This document shows positions 46,749 to 58,662 of a stretch of DNA of 64,000 nucleotides, one piece after another. Position 1 is the stretch's first letter; the number at the start of each line of letters is the position of its first letter. Below the pieces are notes generated by a model. That model made no database searches. It had not been told where the DNA came from and saw only the letters and a program-made list of their open reading frames with translations. The stretch comes from Marasmius tenuissimus (lineage: Eukaryota; Basidiomycota; Agaricomycetes; Agaricales; Marasmiaceae), in assembly GCA_029532415.1 (NCBI GenBank), contig JAQOTA010000053.1:1178001-1242000 (forward strand), written 5' to 3'. A program made the position numbers and the translations under genes.

Positions 46749-48845
46749 ATGTATTGCTCGATACTTCCTGGAATCTTTCACGATGCGCAGAACCTGCGTA
46801 TCACCGGCGGTAGCTTCAACCAGGTCCAGCGAGATCAGTACAATTACAATTACACGACAATAGTCCAAGCAAAGGAGGAGGAACTCACAGAATTCGATGA
46901 GGTGAGCGGGAGGTGCTATGCTGAGCCGCGTGAATCTAACCTTGATCTTAGTATTTCAAGGTGAAAAGAGGTTCACTCATGAAGTTGAAGGACGTTGGGT
47001 GTTCCACATACCCACGACGATGGGACAATGGGGATAGGAAGTTGTGGGAAGAGGGGAAACCTCGAGTTGACAGGACAGTCTGTACAACAAGGGTGCTGGA
47101 GCAGCCGGGAATGGTGTTTACAGTGATACAGTATAGTGGACCAGATGCGCGGAGGGTACGCTCATTGATTTTCGAGGTAGATAAATCGTCTAATTTCCTT
47201 TCCAGGCTTTTGAAGAAGAATTTCGGAGGCTGTCGAGAATACTGTGCGCTCTTTCTTCAAGTTTTTATCAGCGTGGATACTCAAATCACGCTAGGACTTC
47301 GAACGTGTCGCAAATCTACGGTTACAGCAAGTCGGAAATTCCCTCGCTCATATTGTATAACGGTATGTGGTCGGATGCTGTGGGTTGAGCTCTATTGACG
47401 TTTCTATTGCAGAACTGATACCAGCTGCGCACTTGGGTGTTGGGTGGTGGGGTCAGAAGTATCTCTGTAGTGTAGCTGTAAGTAGCAAATTTAATACATG
47501 GAACCATTTGAATGAATTGGGTATAGGTACAATTGGCTTTTGACGGGTCTTCTATCACCAGCTCGGAGTTGTGGTTGGATGTTGGAAGGGGAGTGTTTTG
47601 TCATGGTCCACCAGGGCCGGGCGAAGTGTATCTCTTGGGTGGTTTTGGGACTCGAGAATTGCCTCTGGCTGCAGAACTCCTCCAAGAAGATGTTTTGATA
47701 CGCTTCCTGGCGAGTCTAAAGTCGAAGAAAGTGGATCGAGATGTCTTTTGGCATTTGGTGTCGGCAGGTGTTTGGCCGCCGTCCCAGCGGGGTGTGCCTG
47801 AGCAAGTCTCTCAGCCAACTGTCATCTCGACGTTGACAAACACCCCCATCGCTGTCGCAAACACTGCCTGGACGAGCCGCTGCAGTTCTCTTTCAGATTG
47901 GAAATTGCTGGAAAATGGGCTGACCAGGTGTGTTTTTGAAGAAATTATTTATCTGCTTGCCTCACGCTCTGAATAGGTTCACGCTTGCTGGCCCACCCTG
48001 GTATCTTTCATTGGAATGGAATCACAATGTACGCTGCGCCTGGCTGTCACAAGCTTCAAGCATTTTTCACGCTTGTGGTATTGATTTGGAGGATGATCTG
48101 AGCACCTATAGTGCGTTATAAGGCTCTCATATTCCCTTTCCACCTACTGAAATCTTCAAGGACTTGTCTGTCCTCGTGCCAGCATGGAAAGCAACTCCAA
48201 CTCTGTAGAACCCTCTGAAGCCCAACTCGAGCAACAATACCAACAACCGATCTACCTCTTCATTCGTGAATCACCTTACCACGTGGACTACTGCGAAACA
48301 TCTTCCTTCCATTATTGGTCTTTTTACGGGGACGGCCGCTCCCCTCTCTCTCGTGAAATTTGTCACAGGCTTGGCCTTCCCATCCAGCTCGAATTCATAA
48401 ATTACGGCCTCCTTTCGTTCTTTTGGGTCAAAGACACCTACAAACAGATGCACCAATATCAGCTCACCCGAGGTTTTGACCCTTCCACTAATGATTTTGC
48501 TCGACATCTTGAATATGATCACCTTTTCCGGCCTGTGAACGACTCGGATCGGTTCGACACCCAAGAAGGTTTGCTTCACCATTCTTTTACCTCTTTGCTG
48601 TGGCCTCATGTTCTCTTATCCTGTTGTTAGAATCTCTGCCTGAGAATAGACCCTCGACACTGACATCTGATATTCAAGAGATGGTAGACTTGATTACGGT
48701 ACATCCGACTCCAGGATCTGCGACCTCTACAGCTCGTCAGAACCTCACCAGCCTTTGGTCGCCCGAATTCCTCCCGTCTCCCTCGGAAGATCTGGCTGAA
48801 CTGGTCACTTCAACGGGGAATCTTGATATAGAGGACATTGACTGA
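46749..48845 (+). CDS. Core gene, copy E: uncharacterised agaricomycete family protein, 578 aa, 8 exons
   Basis: Exons: 46749-46901, 46952-47155, 47206-47362, 47413-47477, 47527-47927, 47977-48110, 48161-48568, 48631-48845, open to TGA at 48843. The ATG used by the other copies is ATA here (46761). An in-frame ATG 12 bases upstream, where C has GTC, gives MYCSILPGIF instead of MLPGFF. The exon 6 end is changed (TATA|gtgcgt instead of TACG|gtgtgt) and the acceptor is AAG, turning the junction Glu into Arg. Exon 7 begins with an added stretch (ASMESNSNSVEPSEAQ). The tail in exon 8 is longest (72 residues), still acidic and Ser/Thr-rich but hardly alignable. All conserved blocks are present. Function unknown. 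Confidence 0.83.
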
Positions 48846-49020
48846 CATCCTGTCTGGAGTTAAACTCAATTCGTTCTATACTGCTGCCAGCAGCGCAACT
48901 CACACCCTCAGGATCTACCACGAGCTGGCCACCCTTCTATTTATTTCTGGCACTCTATCAATCATGTCGCAGGTGGACGAGCCGTATCCACGAGGACCGA
49001 AACCTTTTCCGAGGCTTCTT
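48846..49020 (+). other. 3' flank of core gene E
   Basis: Only loosely similar to the other 3' flanks, with no gene. It passes into a unit-specific segment. Confidence 0.3.
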
Positions 49021-49620
49021 CTGTAGTATGTGTTCTGTTTATATTGTACTTGTAGCATTCGCCCGTACACCTTACAAGTGATCCTGATGAACCCATCACC
49101 ATCGTAGCTAGCACCCGTCTGTAGTTTATGGCACGGAATTCTGTTTTTTTTTGTCAAGCTACTTAGGACTTTCACTCGCAAGCTGTGCTGTTCGCCCTCA
49201 GGCCGGCGGACACAGATCGTTACTGAACGTTACATCCGCATACACATCCTGGCCTCGAGCCTCTGCCAGGTAGCGTCATCGAATAGATGCAGAGACTGGT
49301 AAGTATTTGGTATACTCGATTAGCATTCGCTATAGGTTGGAACATGACAGTCATTCAGCCTGTTAGCGACCAGTCCGACGGAGAGAGAACCTCTGGGCGT
49401 TGCTACCTCCAATCTCCACGATCTAATACTCGATCCATTCCGAGTTGTGAGCGTACGGAGTAGAGCATTGCTCATAGGTCTGCGACGCTAAGGCTGGTGT
49501 GAGTATTGGACGTTTCGCTGGAAGAGGAGGCGTGAGCATCCAATGGCAAACGCACCTCGACGGTGGTGATACCCTCCGAGGACAGAAAATATCCAGATTA
49601 CACTCCCCTTATCCCTTCCT
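49021..49620. other. Unit E-specific 600-base segment
   Basis: No counterpart was found in the other units. It replaces the part that in A and B holds the C-terminal end of P4. No long frame, no terminal inverted repeats and no tRNA. It contains a T9 run at 49144-49152. Confidence 0.35.
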
Positions 49621-51010
49621 ACTACCTTATAAGATCTGTAACCCGCAGAGTTTGTAGATCCCTACTTGTTCATACAACGCTCCCGGCGTAACAGCTCGCC
49701 TCTGACAGAGCTCAGTTGCAAGCTTAATACTGTGTCCGGCACTCATTGTCATGGGAGGGCCGGACCGCAATAGATTGGAGCGACGAAACGGTAATCCCTT
49801 GAGAGCTACTCGACGTAGTGGTGATCGTGTTTCGAGCATAAAGCCATCTTGAATTGTTGATGACGCTACCCATCCAAAGGCAGCATTGCGTGGCCAACTC
49901 GCAGACATGTGTAGCGGCCAAAGGCGACAGCGATGTGAGATGCAAGGTGACAGTGGTGCTGCTACCTTGTGCACTGCGAGTGGTGCTCGAAGTTGAAAGA
50001 CTATGGTGGTGAGTCAGTGCTGAAGATAGGTGCTGAGCGGGGTAGGAGAATGACGGCGTCCGCGGCAATTTGATCCGGTTTGGTAGGTCAAGGGACAGTC
50101 GTTCTCTTGAGGAAAAGGTTGGGAGGAGGAATCAGGGATGGAAAACCTAGTGCCGTGAATGAAAAATTCAATACATCGGCTATGAGATGGTTGAAGAAGT
50201 CAAAATGTCCCGGTCCTCGAGCGCTCTTTCGAGGTATTTTGATCCAGGGTTCAATTATGGTTGTTCCTGCAGACCAAGGGCCGGGAACTTGTTGACGATT
50301 GAGATGAGTGTAACATAGCGTAGCTCCCTGCTCCATTCTACCGGTCCATCCATTTCTGACTCTTGAGCTCGGCATTGGTCTTCATCGTGACTTTAGAGGT
50401 TATAGCTAATAATAAAACCCTAGCATAATTCGCGCGACTCCCACCTTCATTGATCTGTTTAGTTCCAAACAACCGCACATGGCCAAAATACAAGTACCTA
50501 CGTACCATACATGCCTCTCGCCGTCAGGAGTACTGAGCTAATGTTGCTCTATAGCTTCAGGATGGATTTGCAGCCTTTTGGTCGTGATGGTTGTGGTTGA
50601 ATGTTGTTGGGACACCGTAAGTTCATTGTAAGTCGCAGAAGTCGCCACGCGATTACAATTGAGTTGGCCACGCGTCTCTGTTTGGTTATAAACAGATCAG
50701 TGAAGGTGGGGGTCGTGTGAATTATGCTAGGGTTTCATTAGCTGTAAAAACCGAGATGTTTTGAGGAGAGAAGCTGTGAATGACAGAGGATGTTGTAAGT
50801 GTTGGCGATGCGCTTGGCTCCATACTCCGGAGCTTGGGCCCGGTCCAGGAAAATGTCCCGCTTTGACTCATTGGCGCCCAGACCAGATTGCCTTTCCCCT
50901 CATGACCACTATGCTCCTCTGCGTCGTTCTCTTCTCTTTCGGATCTCCTCTCGTTGGCGACACAAAGATACAGAATCTTTAATACGAGAACAACTCTTGT
51001 CTTCAGATCA
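49621..51010 (-). pseudogene. P4 block, unit E, shortened and interrupted
   Basis: Only the 5' two thirds of the A-type P4 block remain. A piece at about 49860-49990 reads HLTSLSPLAATHVCELATQC, matching B (LSSLSPLAATHVYKLATRC). A 341-base transposon sits in the start region, and the C-terminal part is missing, so this copy cannot work. Confidence 0.45.
50404..50744. mobile_element. Non-autonomous TIR transposon (mariner-like MITE), 341 bp
   Basis: The inverted ends are about 80 bases long (50404-50485 and 50666-50744), with a few mismatches. The left end reads TAGCTAATAATAAAACCCTA and the right end, reversed, CAGCTAATGAAACCCTAGCA. Both sides are flanked by TA (50402-50403 and 50745-50746). 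Units A (7627-7635, ggttaaaaa) and B (19725-19733) show the empty site ggtTAaaaa. The TA duplication and end form fit a Tc1/mariner-type MITE, by inference. There is no coding capacity. Confidence 0.85.
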
Positions 51011-51099
51011 CTAGGCCAGTAGGCGCGTTCTTTGGCTCGGTCTTTTTCGACTACGGTCTGATCTCCTCCCAGCCAGATTGACCCTGATATTGGCAGACC

Positions 51100-52810
51100 A
51101 CTAGCCTACAGCTCAAGATCCTTGAATACTTCCTCCGCTTCATCACCTCAGACACTATACAATTCGCCCTTCCGAAGCTCGTCCCCTCGTCCTTTCACAT
51201 TTGCCCTTTATCAACCTTTTTCGTCCCCACAATGTTCATCTTCTCTGCGCTCCAGAATGGGTGTTTGGTGTTGACTATCATTCACCCTCGCGTACATTGG
51301 CGTCATATGGTCTTCTTTGAACACTCGGGCTGGCGTTATGGATGCTACACACACCTCGAATACTCTTCTTGGCGCGTTGACGAAACGTGCTAGGGCTGTC
51401 AGTACTGGCGATGACCATTTCGGAGAATAGCGGTGAAGCCAGGGCTTAGTTTGATGAGAACCCTAGATTAATGGACAATGGGCAAGGGCAGGAGGAAAGG
51501 ATTTTCGTTGGAATACATGGAAACCTCGATCGGCGTAGATGAATGACCGAAAATGATTCTAGCTCTATGACTCCGCGAAGCTCGATGTGGCCCACTTCCG
51601 AATTCTACTCCCACAAGTCCCCAATTTTGCACACGAGAAGACGCATAGTCTACCGGCTACCACAACTTTCACTCTCTTGGTGACGATGTTCCTTCCCCCG
51701 TTCGCATAATCCCAAAGCCAACCACAACTTCGATGGAATCTTTTGGGTCAGATGCGGTTATCGACTACAGAGCAACTGCACAGTGTCTGCTTGAAACTCG
51801 GCACAGACTCCACGAGCAACCCTAGGCTCTCTTTCGTGCTGGGTTATGATATCTGGGAGAGAAGGCGACGATCTTTCAGTCAGATGCCGGGTGACGGATC
51901 ATGGATTCGAGCTGAGGAAGGACGTGATTGATACGGCTGGTGAGCACGCGTACTGTACCTACCCCCTCATACATATCATCTCATACCATTCCAGGCAGAG
52001 CAGCCACCATCCAAGGACTCTCGAGCCGCCGAGGGCTTTTGTACGCGTACTAAGAGGGTATTTTCTTCTTAGAAACTCGGTTAAAAGGGACATGGCGAAC
52101 GCCTCTGACATCGTCACGGATGGACCCCGATTATTTGAGATCCAAGGACCAATATCAGCTTCAGGACTCAGCCACTCCAGACGGCTCGTATTTTGCGCAA
52201 AGACAGACCCAGGCTTCTCGTCGACTACCTATTACCTCGACCCGTTGTACAACTCAAATCCCAGATTGCCATTCAGCTCGATTTGTAGCCACAACTCGAA
52301 GGCGCCATGTAGGTTTGGGTGTTGTCTGCGATGCATGCTTCCCTCTCTTCGGGCGCCGCGACATGGATTTGTGGATTTTATGGACAGTTCGAGCCCATTC
52401 TGTTGGTTTGGACGAGGGACGAGGGCTGGCCATTGGTGGTTGCAAACCTCACCCAACCAGAATCAAAGGTTTGCCGTTGAAGGATGAGAGATGGTCGAGG
52501 GCAGGGAAACGACGAAACGCAACGACCTCGCTCATCACGGCTGGTGCCGGTGAGCACTCGTGGTATTCCTACCGGTCTGCTACTCGACTCATGCCGTCTT
52601 TCTCTGATGTACAGGTTCTGGTGCCAAAAGGACTCGAACTTTTGAACCCTGATCGTTGTTCAAGCTATCATATGCATACTCTGAGCTTGATTCTGGCTTA
52701 TGAGGACGCGGCGAAAACATACGGGAACCTACAGGTAAGAAGTGAAATCTTGTTTCAACACAGGCCGACGCTGAACTTCTTTCAGATACTTTTAATCTAG
52801 CACGTTCTCT
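51100..52810 (+). pseudogene. P5 block, unit E
   Basis: Almost the same as 8091-9740 from about 51600 on. The longest open frame is 52120-52800 (226 codons, MDPDYLRSKDQYQLQDSATP). It reads through three splice-like segments, and the TAG found in A is CAG here. Without third-position bias against B, coding remains unproven. Confidence 0.35.
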
Positions 52811-53700
52811 TCCTTCTCGAGAGGCGAACGTTGGAAAGATGGGACAGGAGTCTTCGAGGTTGACGCTGAGGGGGGCAATTATGCAGACACTGGATTTGGG
52901 TGCAAGTTGCACGTGTCGTATCGGTATGGGAATATTCAGAATCACTATCGAGATAGTAGGGTGCTGTACGTCCCTTCGGGTCATCCCTCGAGAACATTAT
53001 TTCGCGGCACGAGACGCCCAGTTAATCTCCATTAATTGCAGTTGCTTCCTAGAGAGATCAGCACTCACGAAACGAGAAAATCACCACAGATGGTGACTGC
53101 GGTATCATTACTGTCCAGCATGTACGTGAGGGCAAAGCCCTAGCCTGCCCCAGCTTACAGCGTGCCAGAGTTATGGTTCTCAACGCACCATCACTGAGCC
53201 TCAGACGCGGTCAAGTATCAGGGTCTCGTCGGGAATGCATCGACTGGCACGACTCAATATGTCACTAAGTGATCCAATTCGTCGAAAGCTATCGATCCAG
53301 TTTGTCAGCTGTTTTACACCCGAACTTCTCTGTCGAGTGATTTACGACCTCCCGGTCTTTCAGAGGCCAACCGGGCTCGGAGAACGTTAAAGAAGACCAT
53401 TCGACGTGAGATTCGTGGTCTCAAGCTCGAACGTTATGTGGTAGTAGTTGTGTTCTTAAGATGATAGTGAGACCTCACGAACTCCATGAAACAATATTGT
53501 TGCAAGCGAAAGTACTACTCAAGTTTCGTTGAAAAGACAAACTATAACACGATGGGCACGTTTGTGACTGAATACAATAGAGTAAATCGGGCTCTTCAAG
53601 GGGAGTAGTAAAGGCGCCAAGTCCTTTCATGCCTTCAAACGAAGCTAGTTGAAGCGCTAAGATCAAGTCTGCTCCATCCTCGTGTCGAACAGATGGCGAT
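52811..53700. other. P6 block, unit E
   Basis: Near copy of 9741-10670, with small deletions (for example at 53440, where about 20 bases of A are missing). No intact reading frame. Confidence 0.3.
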
Positions 53701-53705
53701 CCCTT

Positions 53706-55365
53706 CTAACAACCCGCCTGTTCGAGCTCTACTTCGGCCGCCTTGAATGATCGGGCTTTCAGACCATTCTGGTCGACCTGTAGGTAGGTTGCCATTCGAC
53801 CGTCGTATGGATTGCAGGCAGAAAGATTGACAGTGACGCTATCTTTGATATTCGTGCAGCGTTCGTCGATATTGAACTCAGTGTTGGAGTGAGGATGGCT
53901 CCACATCGACGGAGAGTCGTCTGAGGATCTAGGGTTGGTAAGATGAGTTTAGATCTGAGCGGGAGTATCGACACGGCGTATGCTCACCACTTCCTCCTCC
54001 AATGCAGGCTTGTCTGGATCACGCAATATACGCTGGGCCTCAACTGACGCCTCCCTCATGCCCCTGCTAATGCCCCTGATCCTTCCCGGCGCCATCATCC
54101 ACACTCCTCCAATCTCCAAACCCCTTGGTGTGTCCACCAAGGAAGTTTGCGGTGCCTCCCGAGAACCGCTTGCCTTCCTCCCACATCTCCGCAGCCATCG
54201 GCGTCATATTGATCAAACCGCAGAGCAATCCACCTCTCCATCCTTGTGAGCCGTCTGCACAACATGATAAGGCCCAACAGCTGCTACTGGAACCATTTTG
54301 TGCGCCTATTTGTGACTAGGAGGAAGAGAAGGAACTTGTCGGTGTACCACGTCTTCAGTGTGAACACGGTGAGTAGGCCGTCCTTGTGTTTCCGAGCCGA
54401 ATCTTCCCAGCCTTCCCGACGGAAGAGTCCATGGCCCTTAGGCTGTTTCGTTTGCACCATAACTCTCTCTTACGCTCATAGGGTTGAGCCGGAAAGTTAG
54501 TGGCAGTAGCTGAAAGTGAAGGGGGCTATCCATCACAAGACGGTATGCGGCGCCCGAATCGACCATGATGTTGGGATTGTTGATAGGATCCATGCCTTTG
54601 CGTCCGAGAATACCTTCCTTCAGGTCAGGGAGTTGATGTGTCGGTTACAACAGTTCGGGTGCCAGTGCTACATGGATTATCGGGATACTTTGAGAGGCCC
54701 CAACTGGATGCGTGCTGTGAGTGGCGTGGTGGTTCAGGGGAGTCTGCGAGTAGATGAGTTTTGGTCGTTGAACATAGAAACATTGGATGGACTCACTCGC
54801 TCAACAGATATCCCAGTGTTTTGTACGAGACCACGCTGCTCGTTTTCTGTCCACGTTCTCGCATAGGAACGACTCTTTTGATCGCGAAACCGCCACCAAA
54901 TGCTCCCATGTGCGGTTCGGTCCTTGAAGTACAAGGAGTTATCGATGGTGGTCAAGGGGCTGGGCTGGATTCCTCGTTCCTAAACTACTCCTCCTCCTCC
55001 TCCTCCTCGTGCGATCGAGATAGCTGTCGCGGCTGTTTTTTGTGTTGCTGAGCATTGTGGTGAGGGCAGAAACTCGGGGATGGGTGATGAACGCATTCAA
55101 CCAAGGTCTAAGCGTTCATTGATACCGGAGGATTCGATGCGGAGGAGGATGTTCGCTGTCCAGTAAACCGAGCCGCTTGTAATTAGGCAGATTGGAGGTA
55201 CAAGTCATCCTCTCGAGGGAAAGGCTCGGGAGAAGAAATCGAGGATGGAGAGTCGGGCGTTGCGGAGAAGGAAGGAGCTGGGGAAGAGTGATACGTTGGC
55301 CATATGTAAGATGCTCGAAAGGTGTGTCTGAGGTTCGAGCCTGAGGCCTGAGGCCTGACGCTAAA
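53706..55365 (-). pseudogene. P7 block, unit E
   Basis: Near copy of 10680-12292. The C-terminal piece is longer than in A: VNLSACNPYDGRMATYLQVD then QNGLKARSFKAAEVELEQAG C and a stop at 53706. Upstream, TIDNSLYFKDRTAHGSIWWR then FRDQKS (about 54950-54880) is open here, while A has a TGA in the same place (GSI*R). The Ser/Pro-rich part near 55280-55205 is shared with A and B. A 33-base insertion with (CTC)7 lies in it. Confidence 0.4.
54988..55008. repeat. (CTC)7 microsatellite
   Basis: Seven CTC units lie inside a 33-base insertion that unit A lacks (A reads tcctcg|tgcgatc). The number of units may vary between strains. Confidence 0.9.
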
Positions 55366-55559
55366 AACATCGTTTGCGCGAGCTATTCCCATTCTCTGAG
55401 TCTCTGAATCTCCCTCCCCAATGAACCATTTGGTGTCTTCGGCTTTGTAGGTGCCACCCATCTTCTCGTCCTTTGGGTCTTGCTACTAATGAGTGGGCGA
55501 ATAGTAGGCGATCCGAACTGAGTTTCAGGACGTATATATTTCTTGATTATTCCATGTTT

Positions 55560-56870
55560 TCTCGTGAGTATTGGGTAGCTCGAAGGTTGGCATACTTCGA
55601 GCATACTCACAGAGGATGTTATCTTCGTTATATATTGCTGTGCCTAAGGGCTTCGTTGAGATGGTGGACCACGGGTGTCATCGTTGTCGAAGAAAGAGAT
55701 GCGGTCAATAGGCGCCCGTCACCAAGCCTCTCCCTCAAACTGTCATCGTGTCCTGGCCGCACGCATCGTCGACCACCTCTTTTCTGCCGGTCAACGCAGC
55801 TCCCCATTCTTTCTCAGACCTTCTGGAGTGCTATGTTCTCCAGCCTCTCCTCTGCTTCTGCAACAACCGTCAAGTGCAGAAACCCGACCGTCTGCGGACT
55901 GTGTACTCTCATTGGGGGATTGGAGACATCCTGCGTTCCTCTCCGAAAATGTCTACGGCAAATATGTTCTGTTGATGCCGCTGCTCGCTACCATCCTTCC
56001 TCATAATCCCCTCACTCGTCTCCTTCGAGATGATCGCACCCCCATGACTGGCCAGTGTCAAACCTGTTGGTGACAATAACGCTCCGACGGTCGAGAGTGA
56101 TTGGGTGGCCTAATATCATAACGGTGGCTCACTAACCGATGAAATTGACCTATCTCGAGGTCCTTCATGTCTCCCTACTCGACGCCCTCTCCAGCCTCAA
56201 GTATTCTGAGCTTGCTGAATCATTCGTGACATCCGAGTACTCTTGCCACTTCGATGAGTGCAGAATTCGTTGGCGGTATGTTGCTAGTGCGGCAGTACCA
56301 TCGCTTTTGACTCCGAGTCTGATGGACGCTGAGAGGTTGAAGTCGTTTTACACTTCACACCTCGCGCGGACCTGGCTATCCAAAGTCACATTGGATGCGA
56401 CCAAGAAGGCCAGGGAAAGCAGTGATATCGTTGAGGGCTTGTCCCAACTCGACGAAATCAGAGCCCATGATGCACGAGTGGCTTGTCGGCGAAGCAAAGG
56501 TTTCCCCCACGGACAAATATACTCAAGTCGCGGTGGGCGAGGTTGGTGGTCCCGCGTTTGTGTTTATGGAGGACCGAATGCTCTCTGGAACTCCATCACT
56601 AGTTCATCCCTTTGTACTTTACACAATCCCTCCCCCCGTACACTCACAGAGGTCGTGCAGATGATGTATCTTCTTCGCGTCAAACCAAGAGATGTAAAGC
56701 AGAGGGCCATGACCAATCGGGGTTGGATTTTACAGACTTATTTTCTTCCGAGGTTTTTGAACGCTCTACTACAGGTAGTTGTACTCCTATGCCGCCTCTT
56801 CTTCTCCACCAAGGGTATCTTGAAATGAAAGCTCACCTTTTCCATCCTATATTCTCGGTGTGAATGTCGT
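55560..56870 (+). pseudogene. P2 block, unit F: best-preserved copy
   Basis: The frame 56139-56828 is open for 229 codons and starts MKLTYLEVLHVSLLDALSSL. Its second half is not in the frame supported by comparison with A and B. That frame, at about 56460-56660, reads MMHEWLVGEAKVSPTDKYTQ then VAVGEVGGPAFVFMEDRMLS, and most of its changes between copies are third-position. The product would need a splice or a frameshift between the two halves. After 56780, PPLLLHQGYLEMKAHLFHPI is readable. Family not recognised. Confidence 0.4.
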
Positions 56871-56899
56871 GAACGTCACTGAACCTACAGAACGGAATT

Positions 56900-58390
56900 C
56901 CAAGAAAAATCAGTCACATTGAACTGAGCAGACTCGGATACGATACGGAGTGACGAACTTCCCAATCAGAACGGACCACTACAAGACTAGGATGAGGCGT
57001 AGCTACAAATCGCCCATCCGTGGCACCTGTGCATAAAGGGTGGACCCCGATATTCTATAATCTGCCGTACCCTGCCCCTTCCGATCCCAGTACGAGAAAA
57101 CCAACGCCTGGAAATGCAACGACCTGAACTCTGCTGGTTTAAACTCAACACGAGCCTTCGTTGATCTATGTAGAATTGAAATAGTCAGCCTTGAATCTCG
57201 GGGGCACGACGAGACAGGAAACCGCACGCCTAGTTGCCTCAGCAGCATTCCCCACTGAACAGTAAACCTCCCCCTCGGATACTAAAGAGTCTCGTCAAAT
57301 CAACTCGTCAGCGCCGAGCCCTTCTTCCGCTTTCCCGAGTCAGGTTCAACAACCTAATTTTCTAGATTTCTGGCAACCCAGGATTTGTGAGCCATGGCAC
57401 CGTTCAACGAGCTCGCGTATAGGGTGGTCCTCGCAGCACCAATTGAAGTCAATTCGACTTCTGTAGACTGCGAGCCCGACAAATTCAATCCCATCGAAGT
57501 CTGTAAGGCGCCAGCTTTGCCTTGTCTCGTCCTCGACATCCGTACGAGCGGTGAAGATTGGTGGTCAACTTGAATGGCTGCATGCAAAAGTAAGTAATAC
57601 AGAACTAACGTACTTGTCAACTCGGGAAGCGTCTTTGAGCACACCGGGGGGTGTACATGGGAGGTGTCTTTGAACAGCACCGATGTACGGGATTTGAGCT
57701 GAGCTGAGCTGTGGACGAAGTCATTCGATGCCACTGCACACCAAAGATTCATTTGAAAGTCTCGCTAGAAAGATACTGCATCGAGAAACCGTTCGCCCTG
57801 GCTTTGCAACGGCAAAGCCAGATTTCCGACCTCCATGTTGAATGTTTCTACTACAGCTGGGGAGTCCGTGGATTTTATGACGCGGTGGCCGATTAGTTAT
57901 TCGGAAAGTCTTTGCGCAGCGGTGGACGTGACAATGCGCAACGTAGAAACCAAAGTATTCCGGGGAAGGGCATAGACTGCCTGCAGGAAGGTGAAATTAT
58001 CATGTTTGACTCTAGCGAGTCTCCAGCACCGACTCAAGACCTTTAAACTGTAAAAATTCGGAGGGAACAGTCATAATTACTACTCACAAAAACCTTATGA
58101 AGCTCTCGACCGTGGCTGAAAGGAATCTCGCCACGAATCCTGAAACGGTGATGGATGTGATTTGAGCGTGGACGCGAATGACCAAAAACGGCCTCTTGTG
58201 GATCCTTGTGGGTCCAACAGGTTCGAAATTTCCGTCCCAGGCCAACATTCTCTCTCTCCCCGCAACTCCCATGTTCATCGTTCAAATCTCTCTGAAGTCT
58301 GTTCATTGACCACGCAGCGTACCATTTCATCGAAAATTCGGCACATGGAACCAACGTCAACTATCACAACAGGAGCTAGAACTGAAAAGG
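56900..58390 (-). pseudogene. P3 block, unit F
   Basis: Starts near 58360 (AEFSMKWYAAWSMNRLQRDL), head to head with core gene F. The frame IRGEIPFSHGRELHKVF is followed by an intron-like segment of 40 bases (gtgagt...tacag, about 58075-58036) and then FKGLESVLETR. Farther on, a 132-codon frame (57354-57752) is open, but the conserved LTDFDGIEFVGL piece is in another frame. This is the only copy with a plausible first intron, and it is still broken downstream. Confidence 0.4.
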
Positions 58391-58662
58391 GTATGAACAT
58401 TCTGGCGTCAGTCTGGTGAGTCGTACTCTCGAAATCATCATGGACCGCTAGCCGCTGACTGATGGTCTACGAGGACTTCATCCTTCCATCTTGATAACAA
58501 GGACAGCATCGAGTCACGGTCGTAGAATTTTGCGGGTCTGGTGCGGCGAAAAAAATCCAAAACAGGCGTTGCTGTAGGCTCGGAGCATCTGTCATCGACA
58601 TGTGTTGACCACGATGCAGCTGAACGGCTTATCTCTTGACCATCACCTTCGTCTATTGCTCG
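58391..58662 (+). promoter_or_regulatory. Intergenic region before core gene F
   Basis: Equivalent of 3297-3562. The heptamer pair is ccgcta-g-ccgctga (58445-58458), with one unit changed. A pyrimidine tract ends at the ATG, shorter than in A. Confidence 0.4.

Larger units (their letters stand above)
42708..55365. repeat. Tandem segmental repeat unit E
   Basis: Fifth and longest unit, about 12.7 kb: P2, P3, core gene, a unit-specific segment at 49021-49620, a shortened P4 with a transposon at 50404-50744, then P5, P6 and P7. The part from about 51600 to 55200 is almost a copy of 8490-12070 in unit A. Confidence 0.75.

Noticed and set aside
57695..57710. Short gagct x3 repeat in P3 of unit F
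   Set aside because: Too short and common to mean anything by itself.
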